From Blastococcus sp. PRF04-17 (GTDB taxonomy: Bacteria; Actinomycetota; Actinomycetes; Mycobacteriales; Geodermatophilaceae), in contig NZ_CP095412.1 of the NCBI RefSeq assembly GCF_023016265.1, positions 620,001 through 684,000 on the forward strand: a stretch of 64,000 bases of DNA. Reading direction: 5' to 3'. Shown piece after piece: positions 45,573 through 53,717 of the stretch (position 1 is the stretch's first letter; each line of letters starts with the position of its first letter). Below the pieces are notes generated by a model. That model was not told the DNA's origin. It worked only from the letters and a program-made list of their open reading frames with translations, and did not search any database. A program made the position numbers and the translations under genes.

Positions 45573-45991
45573 TCATCGGTGCGCGGCGGGGGCGGTGAGG
45601 GCGGGGTCGGGGCGGACAGTGCCCGGTGGGTCGACGTTCGCGCCACCGACGCGGCCCCGTCGGGCATCGGAGAAGATGAGGTGGCCGCTGGGCGAGGTAG
45701 CTGGCGGCGAGCAAGGTGGTGTCGGTGAGCATCTTGGCCGGCAAGAGCGCGAGGCCGAGCCAGGCAGCAGGGCCAGGCTGCGTAGCCGGCCGCCACGAGA
45801 GCGACCACCAGGGCGCCGTACCGGACTGCGGTGGCGGTGACCCTCCGGTGCCGCGGCGCGAAGACGAAGCGGCGGGTGATGGCGAAGTTGCCCGTCGAGC
45901 TGAGCACGCGAGCGCCGACGACGGACAGCAGGGCGCCGGTGACGGCGTGCAGGGCGAGCAGCGCCATGAGATCCAAGTCATCGGAATCCAA
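45573..45991 (-). pseudogene. Decayed GtrA-family membrane protein
   Basis: The segment around 45800-45950 (minus strand) reads GARVLSSTGNFAITRRFVFA then VRYGALVVALVAAGYAAW, the typical middle of GtrA proteins. After that the frame shifts to GLALLPAKMLTDTTLLAASY and shifts again to HLIFSDARRGRVGG before the stop at 45573. The N-terminal helices are missing. Multiple lesions show true decay, unlike the single-base breaks elsewhere. GtrA proteins help move lipid-linked sugars across the membrane. The rest of 45221-46343 shows no intact gene. A fragment upstream (VVALDADGEPVVASTDAVS) in the same frame could not be assigned. Confidence 0.6.
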
Positions 45992-46343
45992 GCTGATCTC
46001 ACTGACCTCGCCGAGTTGGAGCGGCTGAACGATGACCTGGACCTTGACCAGGACGCGGTGTAGCTGACGGCGTCCGTGCTGGCGACCACCGGCTCGCCGT
46101 CGGCGTCGAGGGCGACCACGGCGATTGCCCCGCCCGCCGCCGTCGTCGCCTGGTCAACCGCCGCCAGGACGGACGCCGCGCCGACGACGCGCCGCGGCGA
46201 CCTGGAAGAGGCCGCCGCATCGACCGGAATGGCCGCGGAGACCCGCGCCCTGACTCCCAGCAACGTCAAAGGTGACGTCCAGTGGCGGCCCATCTCCGCC
46301 ACGCAACCTCGTGGTCGTCCCGCCGTCGACTTCGGAAAGCCTG

Positions 46344-46976
46344 ATGTCGTCTTCACTGATCTTGTGCGCCGCCGACCTGGTGGCCATCACGCTGCTGACC
46401 TTCGCCATCTACTTTCCCCGCCACCGGCGCCGCGACCTGGTCATCGCGTACCTGGGCATCAACGTAGGAGTGCTGGCGGTGTCGGCGGCCCTGGCCACGA
46501 GCGGCGTCGGCGCGGGGGTGGGGCTCGGGCTCTTCGGCGTCCTCGCGATCATCCGGCTGCGCTCGACCGAGCTCGACCAGCACGAGGTCGCCTACTACTT
46601 CTCGGCGCTCGCCCTGGGCCTGCTCGGCGGCCTCGGCACGTCGGGCGTCGTCCTGTCGGCATCGCTCATGGCGCTGGTCGTCGTGGTCATGTACGTCGCC
46701 GGCCACCCGCGGCTGCTGCGCCGGTATCGGCAGCAGGTGATGGTGCTCGACACCGCGTTCACCGACGAGCGGTCGCTGATCGCCCACCTCGAGGGGCTGC
46801 TCGGTAGCCGGGTGCACCAGGTGACGGTGCAGCGGGTGGACCTGGTCAACGACACCACCTGGGTCGACGTCCGGTTCGAGCGCTCCGGCGGCGCGCACAC
46901 CGCTGCCCTGGACGACGGCGCGACGACCCCGATGAACGGCTCGCTCGTGCCGCGGTCTGCGCCGGTGCGGCGATGA
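46344..46976 (+). CDS. DUF4956 membrane protein
   Basis: This 210-aa protein has about four N-terminal helices (LCAADLVAITLLTFAIYF; GINVGVLAVSAALATSG). The conserved loop FGVLAIIRLRSTELDQHEVA follows, which marks DUF4956, and the C-terminal domain is soluble. The ATG follows GGAAAG. The next gene, a VTC-domain protein, overlaps its stop by 4 nt (ATGA). DUF4956 proteins are repeatedly found next to bacterial VTC-domain proteins, so it may be the membrane channel or partner of that enzyme. That role is inferred from co-occurrence. Confidence 0.88.
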   Translation: MSSSLILCAADLVAITLLTFAIYFPRHRRRDLVIAYLGINVGVLAVSAALATSGVGAGVGLGLFGVLAIIRLRSTELDQHEVAYYFSALALGLLGGLGTSGVVLSASLMALVVVVMYVAGHPRLLRRYRQQVMVLDTAFTDERSLIAHLEGLLGSRVHQVTVQRVDLVNDTTWVDVRFERSGGAHTAALDDGATTPMNGSLVPRSAPVRR

Positions 46977-47773
46977 CCGCCGTCGCGCCGCCCGTGCTGC
47001 CGGCCACCTCCGGCCTGCTGCCGATCGACCTCGAGGAGCTGGTGGCCCGGGCGGCGCTGCAGACCCGGGTGGACCGCAAGTACGTCCTCCCGCTGACCGC
47101 AGCCGACCGCTTCGTGACCGGACTGGCCCGTGCCGAGGAGGTGCGCGTCCTGGAGATCGGCGGGCGGCGCTCCGCCGGCTACGCGTCTCAGTATCTGGAC
47201 ACATCGGACCTGGCCGGGTACCACCTCGCGGCCCGCGGGAGGCGCCGACGGTTCAAGGTCCGCCGCCGCACCTACCTGGACTCCGGGGACGCCTACCTCG
47301 AGGTCAAGACCCGCGGCATGCGCGGCGCGACCGTGAAGGAGCGCATCCCCGTCGCCGGCCCGTCGACCGCCTGCGACTTCATCGACGCCGTCCTCACCCG
47401 GACAGGCCTGGGCTGGGTACGCGGTCGCGACCTGCGTCCGGCGCTGTACACCGCCTACCGGCGGAGCACCTTGCTGCTCCCCGCGAGCGACACACGGGTG
47501 ACCGTCGACACCGAGCTCATCTGGTCGCTGCCCGGCGGTCCCGACGCCCACCTCGACGGCCTCGCGATCGTCGAGACCAAGTCGACCGGCTGCGCATCGA
47601 CCGCCGACCGCCTGCTGTGGCGCTCGGGCTTCCGACCCAGCCGGATCTCCAAGTACGGCACCGGCCTGGCCGCGCTGCGCGGCGACCTGCCCGACAACCG
47701 GTGGTGCCCCGTTCTCCGGCGCCATTTCTCCCTCCTGACCCCCCGCACCTGCGACGAACGGACCCTCCCGTGA
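46973..47773 (+). CDS. VTC-domain (polyphosphate polymerase-like) protein
   Basis: This 266-aa protein has the tunnel-fold motifs of VTC domains. TRVDRKYVLPL holds basic residues at the phosphate tunnel. SAGYASQYLDTSDLAGYHLA and RRRRFKVRRRTYLDSGDAYL follow, with EVKTRGMRG and VETKSTG providing the metal-binding Glu and Lys pairs. Eukaryotic Vtc4 makes polyphosphate from ATP with this fold; bacterial members are less studied. It is coupled by 4-nt overlaps to the DUF4956 gene before it and the lipoprotein gene after it, so the three act together. Confidence 0.9.
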   Translation: MTAVAPPVLPATSGLLPIDLEELVARAALQTRVDRKYVLPLTAADRFVTGLARAEEVRVLEIGGRRSAGYASQYLDTSDLAGYHLAARGRRRRFKVRRRTYLDSGDAYLEVKTRGMRGATVKERIPVAGPSTACDFIDAVLTRTGLGWVRGRDLRPALYTAYRRSTLLLPASDTRVTVDTELIWSLPGGPDAHLDGLAIVETKSTGCASTADRLLWRSGFRPSRISKYGTGLAALRGDLPDNRWCPVLRRHFSLLTPRTCDERTLP

Positions 47774-49590
47774 CCCTGACCCGACTGAAGAAGACCCGCA
47801 CCACCTTGTCCGGAGTGCTCATCGCCGCCGTCCTGGCCGGCTGCAGCGCCCAGGCGGCCACCAGCAGCTCCTCGGACGGCACCACCACCACGGTTTCCGC
47901 GGAGGAGGTCGCCGCCAACAGCGGGACCACCGTCGAGGACGCGTTGGCCGCCAACACCGAGACCCACGACGACGACGCCGACCACGCCTACGACGACGCC
48001 GACGTCATCGACGTGACCCTGACCGGCGACTCTGCCGAGTCCGACTCCGACGCGGTGACCGTGGACGACGGGACGGTGACCATCACCGCCGCCGGCACCT
48101 ACCGGCTCAGCGGCTCGCTGGACGGTCAGGTCGTCGTCGACACCCAGGACGAAGGCGTCGTCCGGATCATCCTGGACGACGCCGACATCTCGTCGTCCAC
48201 GACGTCCGCGCTCGCCTTCCTGGACGCCGGCACCGCGATGGTCGTGCTCGCCGACGGGTCGACCAACTCGCTGAGCGACGGCTCGGACCACGCCGCCGAC
48301 GGCTCGGAACCCAACGCCGCCCTCTACAGCGCGGCCGACCTGACCCTCACCGGCACCGGGTCGCTCGCGGTCACCGGCAACGCCGACGACGGGATCGCCA
48401 GCAAGGATGGCCTGGTCCTCGACTCCGTCACGGTCACCGTCGAGGCGGTGGACGACGGCATCCGCGGCAAGGACTACCTCGTCGTCCAGGACGCCGGCAT
48501 CACGGTGACCGCGGGCGGCGACGGACTGAAGTCGGACAACACGGAGGACGCCACGGCCGGATACGTGTACGTGGCCGGCGGATCGGTGGACGTGACCGCG
48601 GCCGGTGACGGCATCGCCGCCGAGACCGACGTGATAGTCGGCGGCGGCGACGTGACGGTCGGGTCCGGCGGCGGCAGCGGGCAGACCGTGGCTGACGACG
48701 CCTCGGCCAAGGGCCTCGAGGGCACGGTCAGCGTGGTCGTCGGCGGCGGGACCGTCGAGGTCGACGCGGCCGACGACGCCGTGCACTCCGACGGCGTGGT
48801 CAGCATCACCGACGGCACGCTCACCCTGGCCACCGGGGGCGACGGCGTGCACGCCGACGGCGACGTGACGATCGCCGGCGGGAGGCTGACCGTGAGCGAG
48901 TCGTACGAGGCGGTCGAGAGCGCCGTCATCACCATCAGCGGCGGCGAGCTGGACCTGACCGCGAGCGACGACGGCCTCAACGTCGCCGGCGGCGACGACG
49001 GATCCGGCCAGAGGGGTCCGGGCGCCGCCGACACCTTCGCCGCGTCGGGCGACTACTCGCTGACCATCTCCGGCGGCACGCTCGTGGTGGACGCCGGCGG
49101 CGACGGCCTCGACGCCAACGGCACTGCCACGATGACCGGCGGCACCGTGACGGTGGCCGGGCCCACCCAGGCGGGCAACGGCTCCCTGGACCTGGACGGC
49201 GGCCTCGCGATCAGCGGCGGCACGCTGCTGGTCAGCGGCTCCTCGGACATGGCGCAGGCACCCTCGACCTCGTCGGAGCAGGGCTGGGTGGCGGCCACCT
49301 TCGACACCCAGGACGCCGGCTCGTCGGTCGAGATCGTCTCCGCCGACGGCACCGTGCTCGACAGCTGGACTGCCGTGAAGGAGTTCTCCCTGGTCACCTT
49401 CTCGTCCGCGGACGTGGAGAGCGGAGCCTCCTACGCCGTGCTGGTCGACGGCGTCGAGGTGGCCACCGCGACGGCCGGAGAGTTCACCGGCGGGGGGATG
49501 GGCGGCGGGCCGATGGGCGGTGGCGGCCCGATGGGCGGCGGTCCCATGGACGGCGGTCCCATGGATGGCGGGCGGCCCGACAGCAACTGA
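47770..49590 (+). CDS. Large beta-helical surface lipoprotein, Cthe_2159/DUF4353-like
   Basis: This 606-aa protein begins with a lipoprotein signal (VLIAAVLAGCSAQ; lipid-carrying Cys25). It continues as many short repeats such as VEAVDDGIRGKDYLVVQDAG and TVTAGGDGLKSDNTED. The repeating D-G-I/L/V pattern is that of carbohydrate-binding parallel beta-helices of the Cthe_2159 type, which bind acidic sugar polymers with calcium. The C-terminus is GGGMGGGPMGGG, a flexible Gly/Met tail. It overlaps the VTC gene by 4 nt (GTGA). It is likely a secreted partner of the DUF4956/VTC pair. Confidence 0.88.
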   Translation: MTLTRLKKTRTTLSGVLIAAVLAGCSAQAATSSSSDGTTTTVSAEEVAANSGTTVEDALAANTETHDDDADHAYDDADVIDVTLTGDSAESDSDAVTVDDGTVTITAAGTYRLSGSLDGQVVVDTQDEGVVRIILDDADISSSTTSALAFLDAGTAMVVLADGSTNSLSDGSDHAADGSEPNAALYSAADLTLTGTGSLAVTGNADDGIASKDGLVLDSVTVTVEAVDDGIRGKDYLVVQDAGITVTAGGDGLKSDNTEDATAGYVYVAGGSVDVTAAGDGIAAETDVIVGGGDVTVGSGGGSGQTVADDASAKGLEGTVSVVVGGGTVEVDAADDAVHSDGVVSITDGTLTLATGGDGVHADGDVTIAGGRLTVSESYEAVESAVITISGGELDLTASDDGLNVAGGDDGSGQRGPGAADTFAASGDYSLTISGGTLVVDAGGDGLDANGTATMTGGTVTVAGPTQAGNGSLDLDGGLAISGGTLLVSGSSDMAQAPSTSSEQGWVAATFDTQDAGSSVEIVSADGTVLDSWTAVKEFSLVTFSSADVESGASYAVLVDGVEVATATAGEFTGGGMGGGPMGGGGPMGGGPMDGGPMDGGRPDSN

Positions 49591-49719
49591 GCCCAAGCCG
49601 ATTCACAGCCGGCCGACGGGGTCGCTCACAGGCCCGCCACAGGTCCGCCCCGGAACCTGCACCCCGACCGGCCGGAGCAACCGACCCTGACCCGACCGAA
49701 CCCGACCCGAGGAGAGAAC

Positions 49720-50337
49720 GTGCGCAAGAAGTTGATCGTCGCCACGACCGCCGGGGCGCTGGCCCTGGGCGGCAGCCTGGCCGTCGCGGTTCCCGCGCTG
49801 GCCGACGAGGAGTTCTCGACGTCGACCACGCGGGAGGACCGTATCCGTGAGGCCCTGTCGGGCCTGGTCGAGGACGGGTCCCTCACCGACGCGCAGGCCG
49901 ACGAGGTCGCCTCGACGCTGGTGGAGTCGGGTCTTGCCGGCCGGGGCGGCCATGCTGGCGGCCATGCTGGCGGCCATGCTGGCGGCCATGGTGGTGGCCG
50001 GCTGGACCTGTCGGCCGCCGCGACGGCCCTCGACATGACCGAGGACGAGCTGCGCGAGGCGCTGGAGGTCGACGACACCTCCCTCGCCGACGTCGCCGAG
50101 GCGCAGGGCGTCGACGTCGAGGCGCTCGTCGACGTGCTCGTGCAGGCGCAGCAGGAGCGGATCGCGCAGGCCGTGGAGGACGGCGACCTCACCCAGGAGG
50201 AGGCCGACGAGCGCCTGGCGGACCTGGGGGAGCGGGTCACCGAGCGGGTGAACAGCGACGACTGGGGGCACCACGGCCCCGGCGGCCGCGGTGGCCCCGG
50301 CGGTGACCGCGACATGGAGGATCAGTCGGACGACTGA
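49720..50337 (+). CDS. Secreted acidic protein with Gly-His repeat
   Basis: This 205-aa protein has an N-terminal signal sequence ending AVAVPALADEE (A-x-A cleavage site). Helical acidic sequence follows (REDRIREALSGLVEDGSLTD), then a GGHAGGHAGGHAGGH stretch and more helices ending in an acidic, Gly-His tail. The helical part resembles small periplasmic DUF-type proteins that repeat E-D-G-x-L-T-x-x-Q/E. Its Gly-His runs could bind metal. The GTG start follows GGAGAG. It follows the lipoprotein operon after 129 bp and may belong to it. Confidence 0.75.
   Translation: MRKKLIVATTAGALALGGSLAVAVPALADEEFSTSTTREDRIREALSGLVEDGSLTDAQADEVASTLVESGLAGRGGHAGGHAGGHAGGHGGGRLDLSAAATALDMTEDELREALEVDDTSLADVAEAQGVDVEALVDVLVQAQQERIAQAVEDGDLTQEEADERLADLGERVTERVNSDDWGHHGPGGRGGPGGDRDMEDQSDD
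49945..49992 (+). repeat. 12-bp tandem repeat inside the secreted acidic protein gene
   Basis: GGCGGCCATGCT is repeated exactly three times from 49945 to 49980, with a fourth degenerate copy to 49992. The unit length is a multiple of three and encodes Gly-Gly-His-Ala. The identical DNA copies imply recent slippage expansion, so the copy number may vary between strains. Confidence 0.85.
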
Positions 50338-50699
50338 CCCCGGTCGCCTGATCGGAGCGGCGTCGCCCCTTCCCCCCGGGGCGGCTCCGCTCTGCCGTCC
50401 TGGTGCGTGGGGACTGCCGCGTCGGGGTGGACGTCGTCGCGATGTGGTCTTCCGGCGACGAGGTCGAAATCGCGCTCCGAGACCGCCGCCCGGGTCGCGG
50501 CGAGCGACGACTACTGGCCCGCACGCTCGTCCCTATCGGGCCGGCCTGGTCGAACGGCTGCAACGGATCCGTCCGCGGAAGGGGTCGCACGGTGGGTCGA
50601 GGAAGGACGGACAGGAGTTGGCGACGGCGTTGCCGGACACAAACGCGAGGCGAGGCCGGATCACTACGGGGTCGATCGCCCTCTCTCCCGTCGCCGTCG

Positions 50700-51040
50700 A
50701 CGTGTTGGTCGTCGTACTCGGCGCTCGTCCTGCTGAGCAACCTCGACGGCACCTACCGGCACCCTGAGCGGTTCTCCCGCCGATTCACCGGTCGCATGGC
50801 CCGAGCGCACCAACCGCTGCGGGACGAGCGCCTCCGGGGGTCCGGCTGCAGGACCTCCGCCACACGCACGCCGCACTGCTGCTGGCCGACGGCGTGCCGG
50901 TCGATGTGGCCTCGGAGCGCCTCGGCCACGCCACCGCCACCATCACGCTCAGCGTCTACCAGCACCTGCCACCCCACCCCGGCAGGGGGTGCGAGGCGGC
51001 CGACCGCTTCGCGGCCCTGCTCGAGGGCCGATCCGCGGCG
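50700..51040 (+). pseudogene. C-terminal part of a second tyrosine recombinase
   Basis: One frame reads RHPERFSRRFTGRMARAHQPL and then breaks. The next reads LQDLRHTHAALLLADGVPVD and VASERLGHATATITLSVYQH, which contain the R-H (HTH), L-G-H and catalytic Tyr (SVYQH) motifs of phage-type integrases. One G added to the five-G run at 50836-50840 joins both pieces. Upstream sequence (50338-50700) shows no intact N-terminal half. No stop follows until the VapB gene, whose frame it shares. It is a relic that once belonged with this island. Confidence 0.7.
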
Positions 51041-51090
51041 CGAACTACCACGGCGGAATCACCAGGCCGTTCTGGGCCTGGATACGACAA

Positions 51091-51143
51091 CGCCCCGGGC
51101 TCCTGCACGAATCCCGGGGCGATGCTGTGTCCGAGGGGCGACA
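51091..51143. other. tRNA-end-like motif plus stem-loop, possible relic attachment site
   Basis: CGCCCCGGG (51091-51099) and CCCGGGGCG (51113-51121) form a 9-bp stem. Next to it GTGTCCGAGGGGCGACA (51127-51143) resembles the 16-bp tRNA-end-like repeat with one change. Read on the minus strand, this is the order expected at the end of a tRNA gene: acceptor sequence, then a terminator hairpin. The body of a tRNA is absent. It lies between the broken recombinase and VapBC. Confidence 0.4.
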
Positions 51144-51268
51144 CGCTACATACGCACACGTCTCAGGTGACGGCGGATGGGCCTGCCCGGCGTTCAGTTG
51201 CCTCTCGGGCCTGGACCTACCTCGTCGGCGGCGTCGACCACGACGCGGGCCGGCCTCCATCAGTACCG

Positions 51269-51300
51269 CTATACACCAGTCGTACACATATGGTGTATAG
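51269..51300. promoter_or_regulatory. Perfect inverted repeat, VapB operator
   Basis: CTATACACCA (51269-51278) and TGGTGTATAG (51291-51300) are exact 10-bp inverted copies with a 12-bp spacer. The right arm ends 7 bp before the vapB ATG. AT-rich sequence here is unusual for this genome. VapB antitoxins repress their own operon through such repeats, so this is a confident operator assignment by position. Confidence 0.8.
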
Positions 51301-51307
51301 TAGGTGT

Positions 51308-51520
51308 ATGCCGCGGCTACGAACCAACATCGAGATCGAGGACGAACTCGTGCAGGTCGTGATGACCCGCTACGCAGTGAGGACCAAGACGGAGGCGGTT
51401 GACCTCGCGCTGCGCCACTTGGCCGGCCAGCCGATGAGCCGCGATGAGGCGTTGTCCATGCGCGGTGCCCGAGCGATGGAGGACGTCCCGGAGGATCACG
51501 CACCGCGTGGCGCCGCGTGA
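51308..51520 (+). CDS. vapB: VapB-type antitoxin
   Basis: This 70-aa protein begins RLRTNIEIEDELVQVVMTRY, the ribbon-helix-helix-like pattern of VapB antitoxins of the type II family. KTKTEAVDLALRHLA-like sequence follows; the tail after GQPMS is the toxin-binding part. Its stop overlaps the VapC start (GTGA), giving translational coupling. The ATG is the first after the operator repeat. Regulation by the palindrome at 51269-51300 is likely. Confidence 0.9.
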   Translation: MPRLRTNIEIEDELVQVVMTRYAVRTKTEAVDLALRHLAGQPMSRDEALSMRGARAMEDVPEDHAPRGAA

Positions 51521-51924
51521 TCCTTGCCGACACCTCTGCCTGGGTGGAGTTCGATCGGGCGACGGGCAGTGCCGTGGATCGGCGGATGACTGAATTGATC
51601 GCCGTCGACGGCCCCCTCGCCGTCACGGAGCCCGTCCTCATGGAGGTACTCGCCGGCGCGCGCGATGACCAACGAGCGGATGATCTCCGACGGTTGCTGC
51701 TGCGATGTCATCTGCTGGGGATTGATCCTGCCGCGGACTTCGATGCGGCTGCCCGCGTCTACCGTCGCTGCCGGCGCGTCGGGGTGACCCCCCGCGGACT
51801 CCTGGACTGCCTGGTCGTCGCGGTGGCTTGGCGTAGCGGAGCCAGCGTGCTCGCACAGGATGTCGACGTCGATCGCATCTGTGACGTCTTGGGTGTGCCT
51901 TCGGACCCGGGGGCGACGAACTGA
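51517..51924 (+). CDS. vapC: VapC-type PIN-domain ribonuclease toxin
   Basis: This 135-aa PIN protein has the acidic active-site residues in the expected places: LADTSAWVEF (first Asp), TEPVLMEVLAGARDD (Glu), GLLDCLVVAVAW (Asp) and AQDVDVDRI (last Asp). VapC toxins cleave specific RNAs, often tRNAs or rRNA, when free of VapB. GTG at 51517 overlaps the vapB stop. The module lies inside a relic mobile region, where TA modules often persist. Confidence 0.92.
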   Translation: MILADTSAWVEFDRATGSAVDRRMTELIAVDGPLAVTEPVLMEVLAGARDDQRADDLRRLLLRCHLLGIDPAADFDAAARVYRRCRRVGVTPRGLLDCLVVAVAWRSGASVLAQDVDVDRICDVLGVPSDPGATN

Positions 51925-52413
51925 CCAGGCCAGGACTGCCGGCCGTTCAACCGGCCTCTGTCGTATGGGGAGGACCCCGGGCTCCCGAAGACCCGAGCCG
52001 GCCGACGGCGTCCTCCAAGATCAACGGGACGTACCGGCAGCAGAACATAGGAGAAGCCCGACGGGTCTGAAGACCGTGGGGGTTCAACTCGGTGTCCGAG
52101 GGGGACTTGAACTCCTGTCAACGGCCAAGCATTCAGATGCCTGTAGGCGCCCTGACCTGCACATATGCCTTCCGCCGGAGGCGCCGACGGGCACCAATTC
52201 GCATCCAAATACCCCCCAATGCGCCGGCGGCAGTATCACGCGGAGTATCACGAGTTAGGTCCGGGGGAGAGGGGGAACTTCGGCGGGATCACCTCGCTCG
52301 GGGCCAGCGGACCGCCCCAGGGCCCAGCGACCACGAAGAGAGCCGCTGACGTACTCGGGCTGCCGCAGGCGCCCGCCGGACGCGGTCGATCAGTCCCTTG
52401 TCGGGTCGTGTGC
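51925..52413. other. Gap with no supported gene
   Basis: Between vapC and the excisionase-like gene I see no plausible protein. The stretch contains the right copy of the tRNA-end-like repeat (52091-52112). The sequence GGGTCTGAAGACC at about 52055-52067 could form a loop like that of a tRNA anticodon stem, but no cloverleaf can be drawn. It is probably decayed element sequence. Confidence 0.5.
52091..52112. repeat. tRNA-end-like sequence, right copy
   Basis: GGTGTCCGAGGGGGACTTGAA followed by C repeats exactly the 16-bp sequence at 45272-45287 and extends it by TTGAAC. The reverse complement gives GTTCAAGTCCCCCTCGGACA, the usual order of T-loop and acceptor strand at a tRNA 3' end. Together with the left copy it brackets 6.8 kb that includes the VTC operon and VapBC. 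Confidence 0.45.
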
Positions 52414-52650
52414 CTACCGGTCGCCAAAGCGTGTGTCGTGAACTTCGGTAAGGGCGTTGTCGACCGTGACACCCAGGGCAGCCAGCAGGGGTAACCGGGG
52501 GATCAGCACCCGTCGACCGAGACGGAGAGCCGGCAGCTCGCCGTTCTCGATAGCTCGAGTCACCGTGCGCACGTCGACACCAAAGACTGAGGCGGCCTGG
52601 GCGACCGTCACGACGGCGGCTCGGCTTATCCGCAACTCCTCGAGGTCCAC
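52414..52650 (-). CDS. Excisionase-family HTH DNA-binding protein
   Basis: This 78-aa protein has a MerR/Xis-like winged helix: VVTVAQAASVFGVDVRTVTR, then AIENGELPALRLGRRVLIP. Such proteins act as recombination directionality factors or small regulators of mobile elements. Its location next to decayed integrases supports an element origin. No integrase partner is intact here. Confidence 0.82.
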   Translation of the reverse strand: MDLEELRISRAAVVTVAQAASVFGVDVRTVTRAIENGELPALRLGRRVLIPRLPLLAALGVTVDNALTEVHDTRFGDR

Positions 52651-52800
52651 GTGGCCCCCTTCGTGTCAGCGCGGAGGTCGTCGTGATGCGGCGACCCGCC
52701 GTCGCCGTTGAGGGTGGGCCGCGGGTCTCCTGGCCTCCTCCAGTCGGCTGCGATCGCAATGTTTGCGCGCCCGAGGCGGGGGAGTTTCCCCTCAGAAATT

Positions 52801-52827
52801 CTCCAGTGCTTCTCAGGAGTACTGGAG
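52801..52827. repeat. Short inverted repeat upstream of the excisionase-like gene
   Basis: CTCCAGT (52801-52807) and ACTGGAG (52821-52827) are exact inverted 7-mers with a 13-bp spacer. They lie between the Cys-cluster protein gene and the excisionase-like gene start. Similar CTCCGGT/CTCCAGT words recur within 100 bp. It may be a regulator or Xis-like binding cluster. Confidence 0.35.
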
Positions 52828-52846
52828 TCTGACCGGAGGACGCGGC

Positions 52847-53335
52847 TCAGCGCACCTCCGGTGCTCCGGTCTGGTGAGCGCGTCTCCGGTAGGCCTCCAG
52901 TACGGGTTGTAGCGCCCGTGCCAGGGCGGGCAGGTCTCGGTCGTAGACCCGCCCGTCCTTCAGCTGGCCGGTGAGCTCGCCGAGCATTCTGGGCCAGTCG
53001 CGGCGGGTGGGCACGAGAGGAACCTGGACCTCAACACGCCGCTCGACGACCTTTACCGAGGACAGACCGGAGGCCGCGGCCCGGGCCTGCTCCCAGGCGC
53101 GGTGCCGGCAAGTGGCCGAGCACCATTTGGGTATCGGTCCCCGGCTGCGCGGAGTGATCGGCCCACCGCACCAACCGCAGGACGTCGCGGCGGTCCGTCG
53201 TTCGCGACGGTCTACGTCGCCGCCGGACTGGTTCGCACGAGCCTTCTTGATCGGTGCCCGGTGGACGTGCTCACGCCGTTGCCGCTCGCGCTCCCGTCGC
53301 CGGGCTCGGTATGGGGGGCTACCGCTGTTTCCCAT
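52847..53335 (-). CDS. Cys-cluster (zinc-knuckle) mobile-element protein
   Basis: This protein of about 162 aa has a basic N-terminus (RRRERERQRREHVHRAPIKK), then a metal-binding cluster CGWCGGPITPRSRGPIPKWC and SATCRHRAWEQARAAASG. The C-terminal part is helical (LPALARALQPVLEAYRRRAH). The CxxC...C...C pattern resembles small proteins encoded in actinobacterial integrative elements that often sit beside excisionase genes. The start may be the ATG at 53335 or a codon 14 residues earlier. Its biochemical role is unknown. Confidence 0.7.
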   Translation of the reverse strand: MGNSGSPPYRARRRERERQRREHVHRAPIKKARANQSGGDVDRRERRTAATSCGWCGGPITPRSRGPIPKWCSATCRHRAWEQARAAASGLSSVKVVERRVEVQVPLVPTRRDWPRMLGELTGQLKDGRVYDRDLPALARALQPVLEAYRRRAHQTGAPEVR

Positions 53336-53717
53336 GCCCACGACTCTGCAGACGAGCCTGCAGTAACTCGTCACCACGAATCGCGAGACCCGAGGTGCAA
53401 GAGGTGTGTGCCTCTTGATCTTGACGTTTCTCTAGTGGGTTTGGTCCTGATGAGGCACGTTCGGAGAACGCCGCCCGCTGGGATCTCTCGATGACGTGGC
53501 GTCCGCTCTCACGACGAGGCGCGCGAGTCTCGTAATCCTTGCGTCGGGTGGCGATCTGGATGGCGGGGGACAGCGGCCAGGCTGCCTCGGGGGTCTGCGG
53601 CGAAGCTGGGGTCGACGGCGAGACGGCTCGGCCGGCGCGTGTGCTGCGGACGGCAGACTGTAGGTCGCCCGTTCCAGCCGCGCCGGGTGCTGCGGCCCGC
53701 GTCGGCAGACTGGGGCA
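53336..53717. other. Gap with no supported gene
   Basis: About 380 bp between the Cys-cluster protein gene and the next ORF show no credible coding frame. The frames present are low-complexity Arg/Pro/Ser translations. A stretch near 53659-53675 resembles a tRNA anticodon loop (ACTGTAGGTC), but flanking stems do not form. This is probably the upstream boundary of the next accessory block. Confidence 0.4.

Noticed and set aside
45595-46063. Plus-strand ORFs over the GtrA remnant
   Set aside because: They are shadows of the decayed minus-strand gene. Hydrophobic GtrA-like sequence is found only on the minus strand.
49945-49992. 12-bp repeats considered as a small CRISPR array
   Set aside because: Units abut with no spacers, the unit is a multiple of three and it lies inside a secreted-protein gene.
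52050-52112. Complete tRNA gene
   Set aside because: An anticodon-like loop and T-loop-like word occur, but acceptor and D stems cannot be paired. Treated as a possible attachment-site relic.
53655-53700. tRNA-Tyr-like anticodon loop
   Set aside because: ACTGTAGGTC resembles the loop, but no cloverleaf forms around it.
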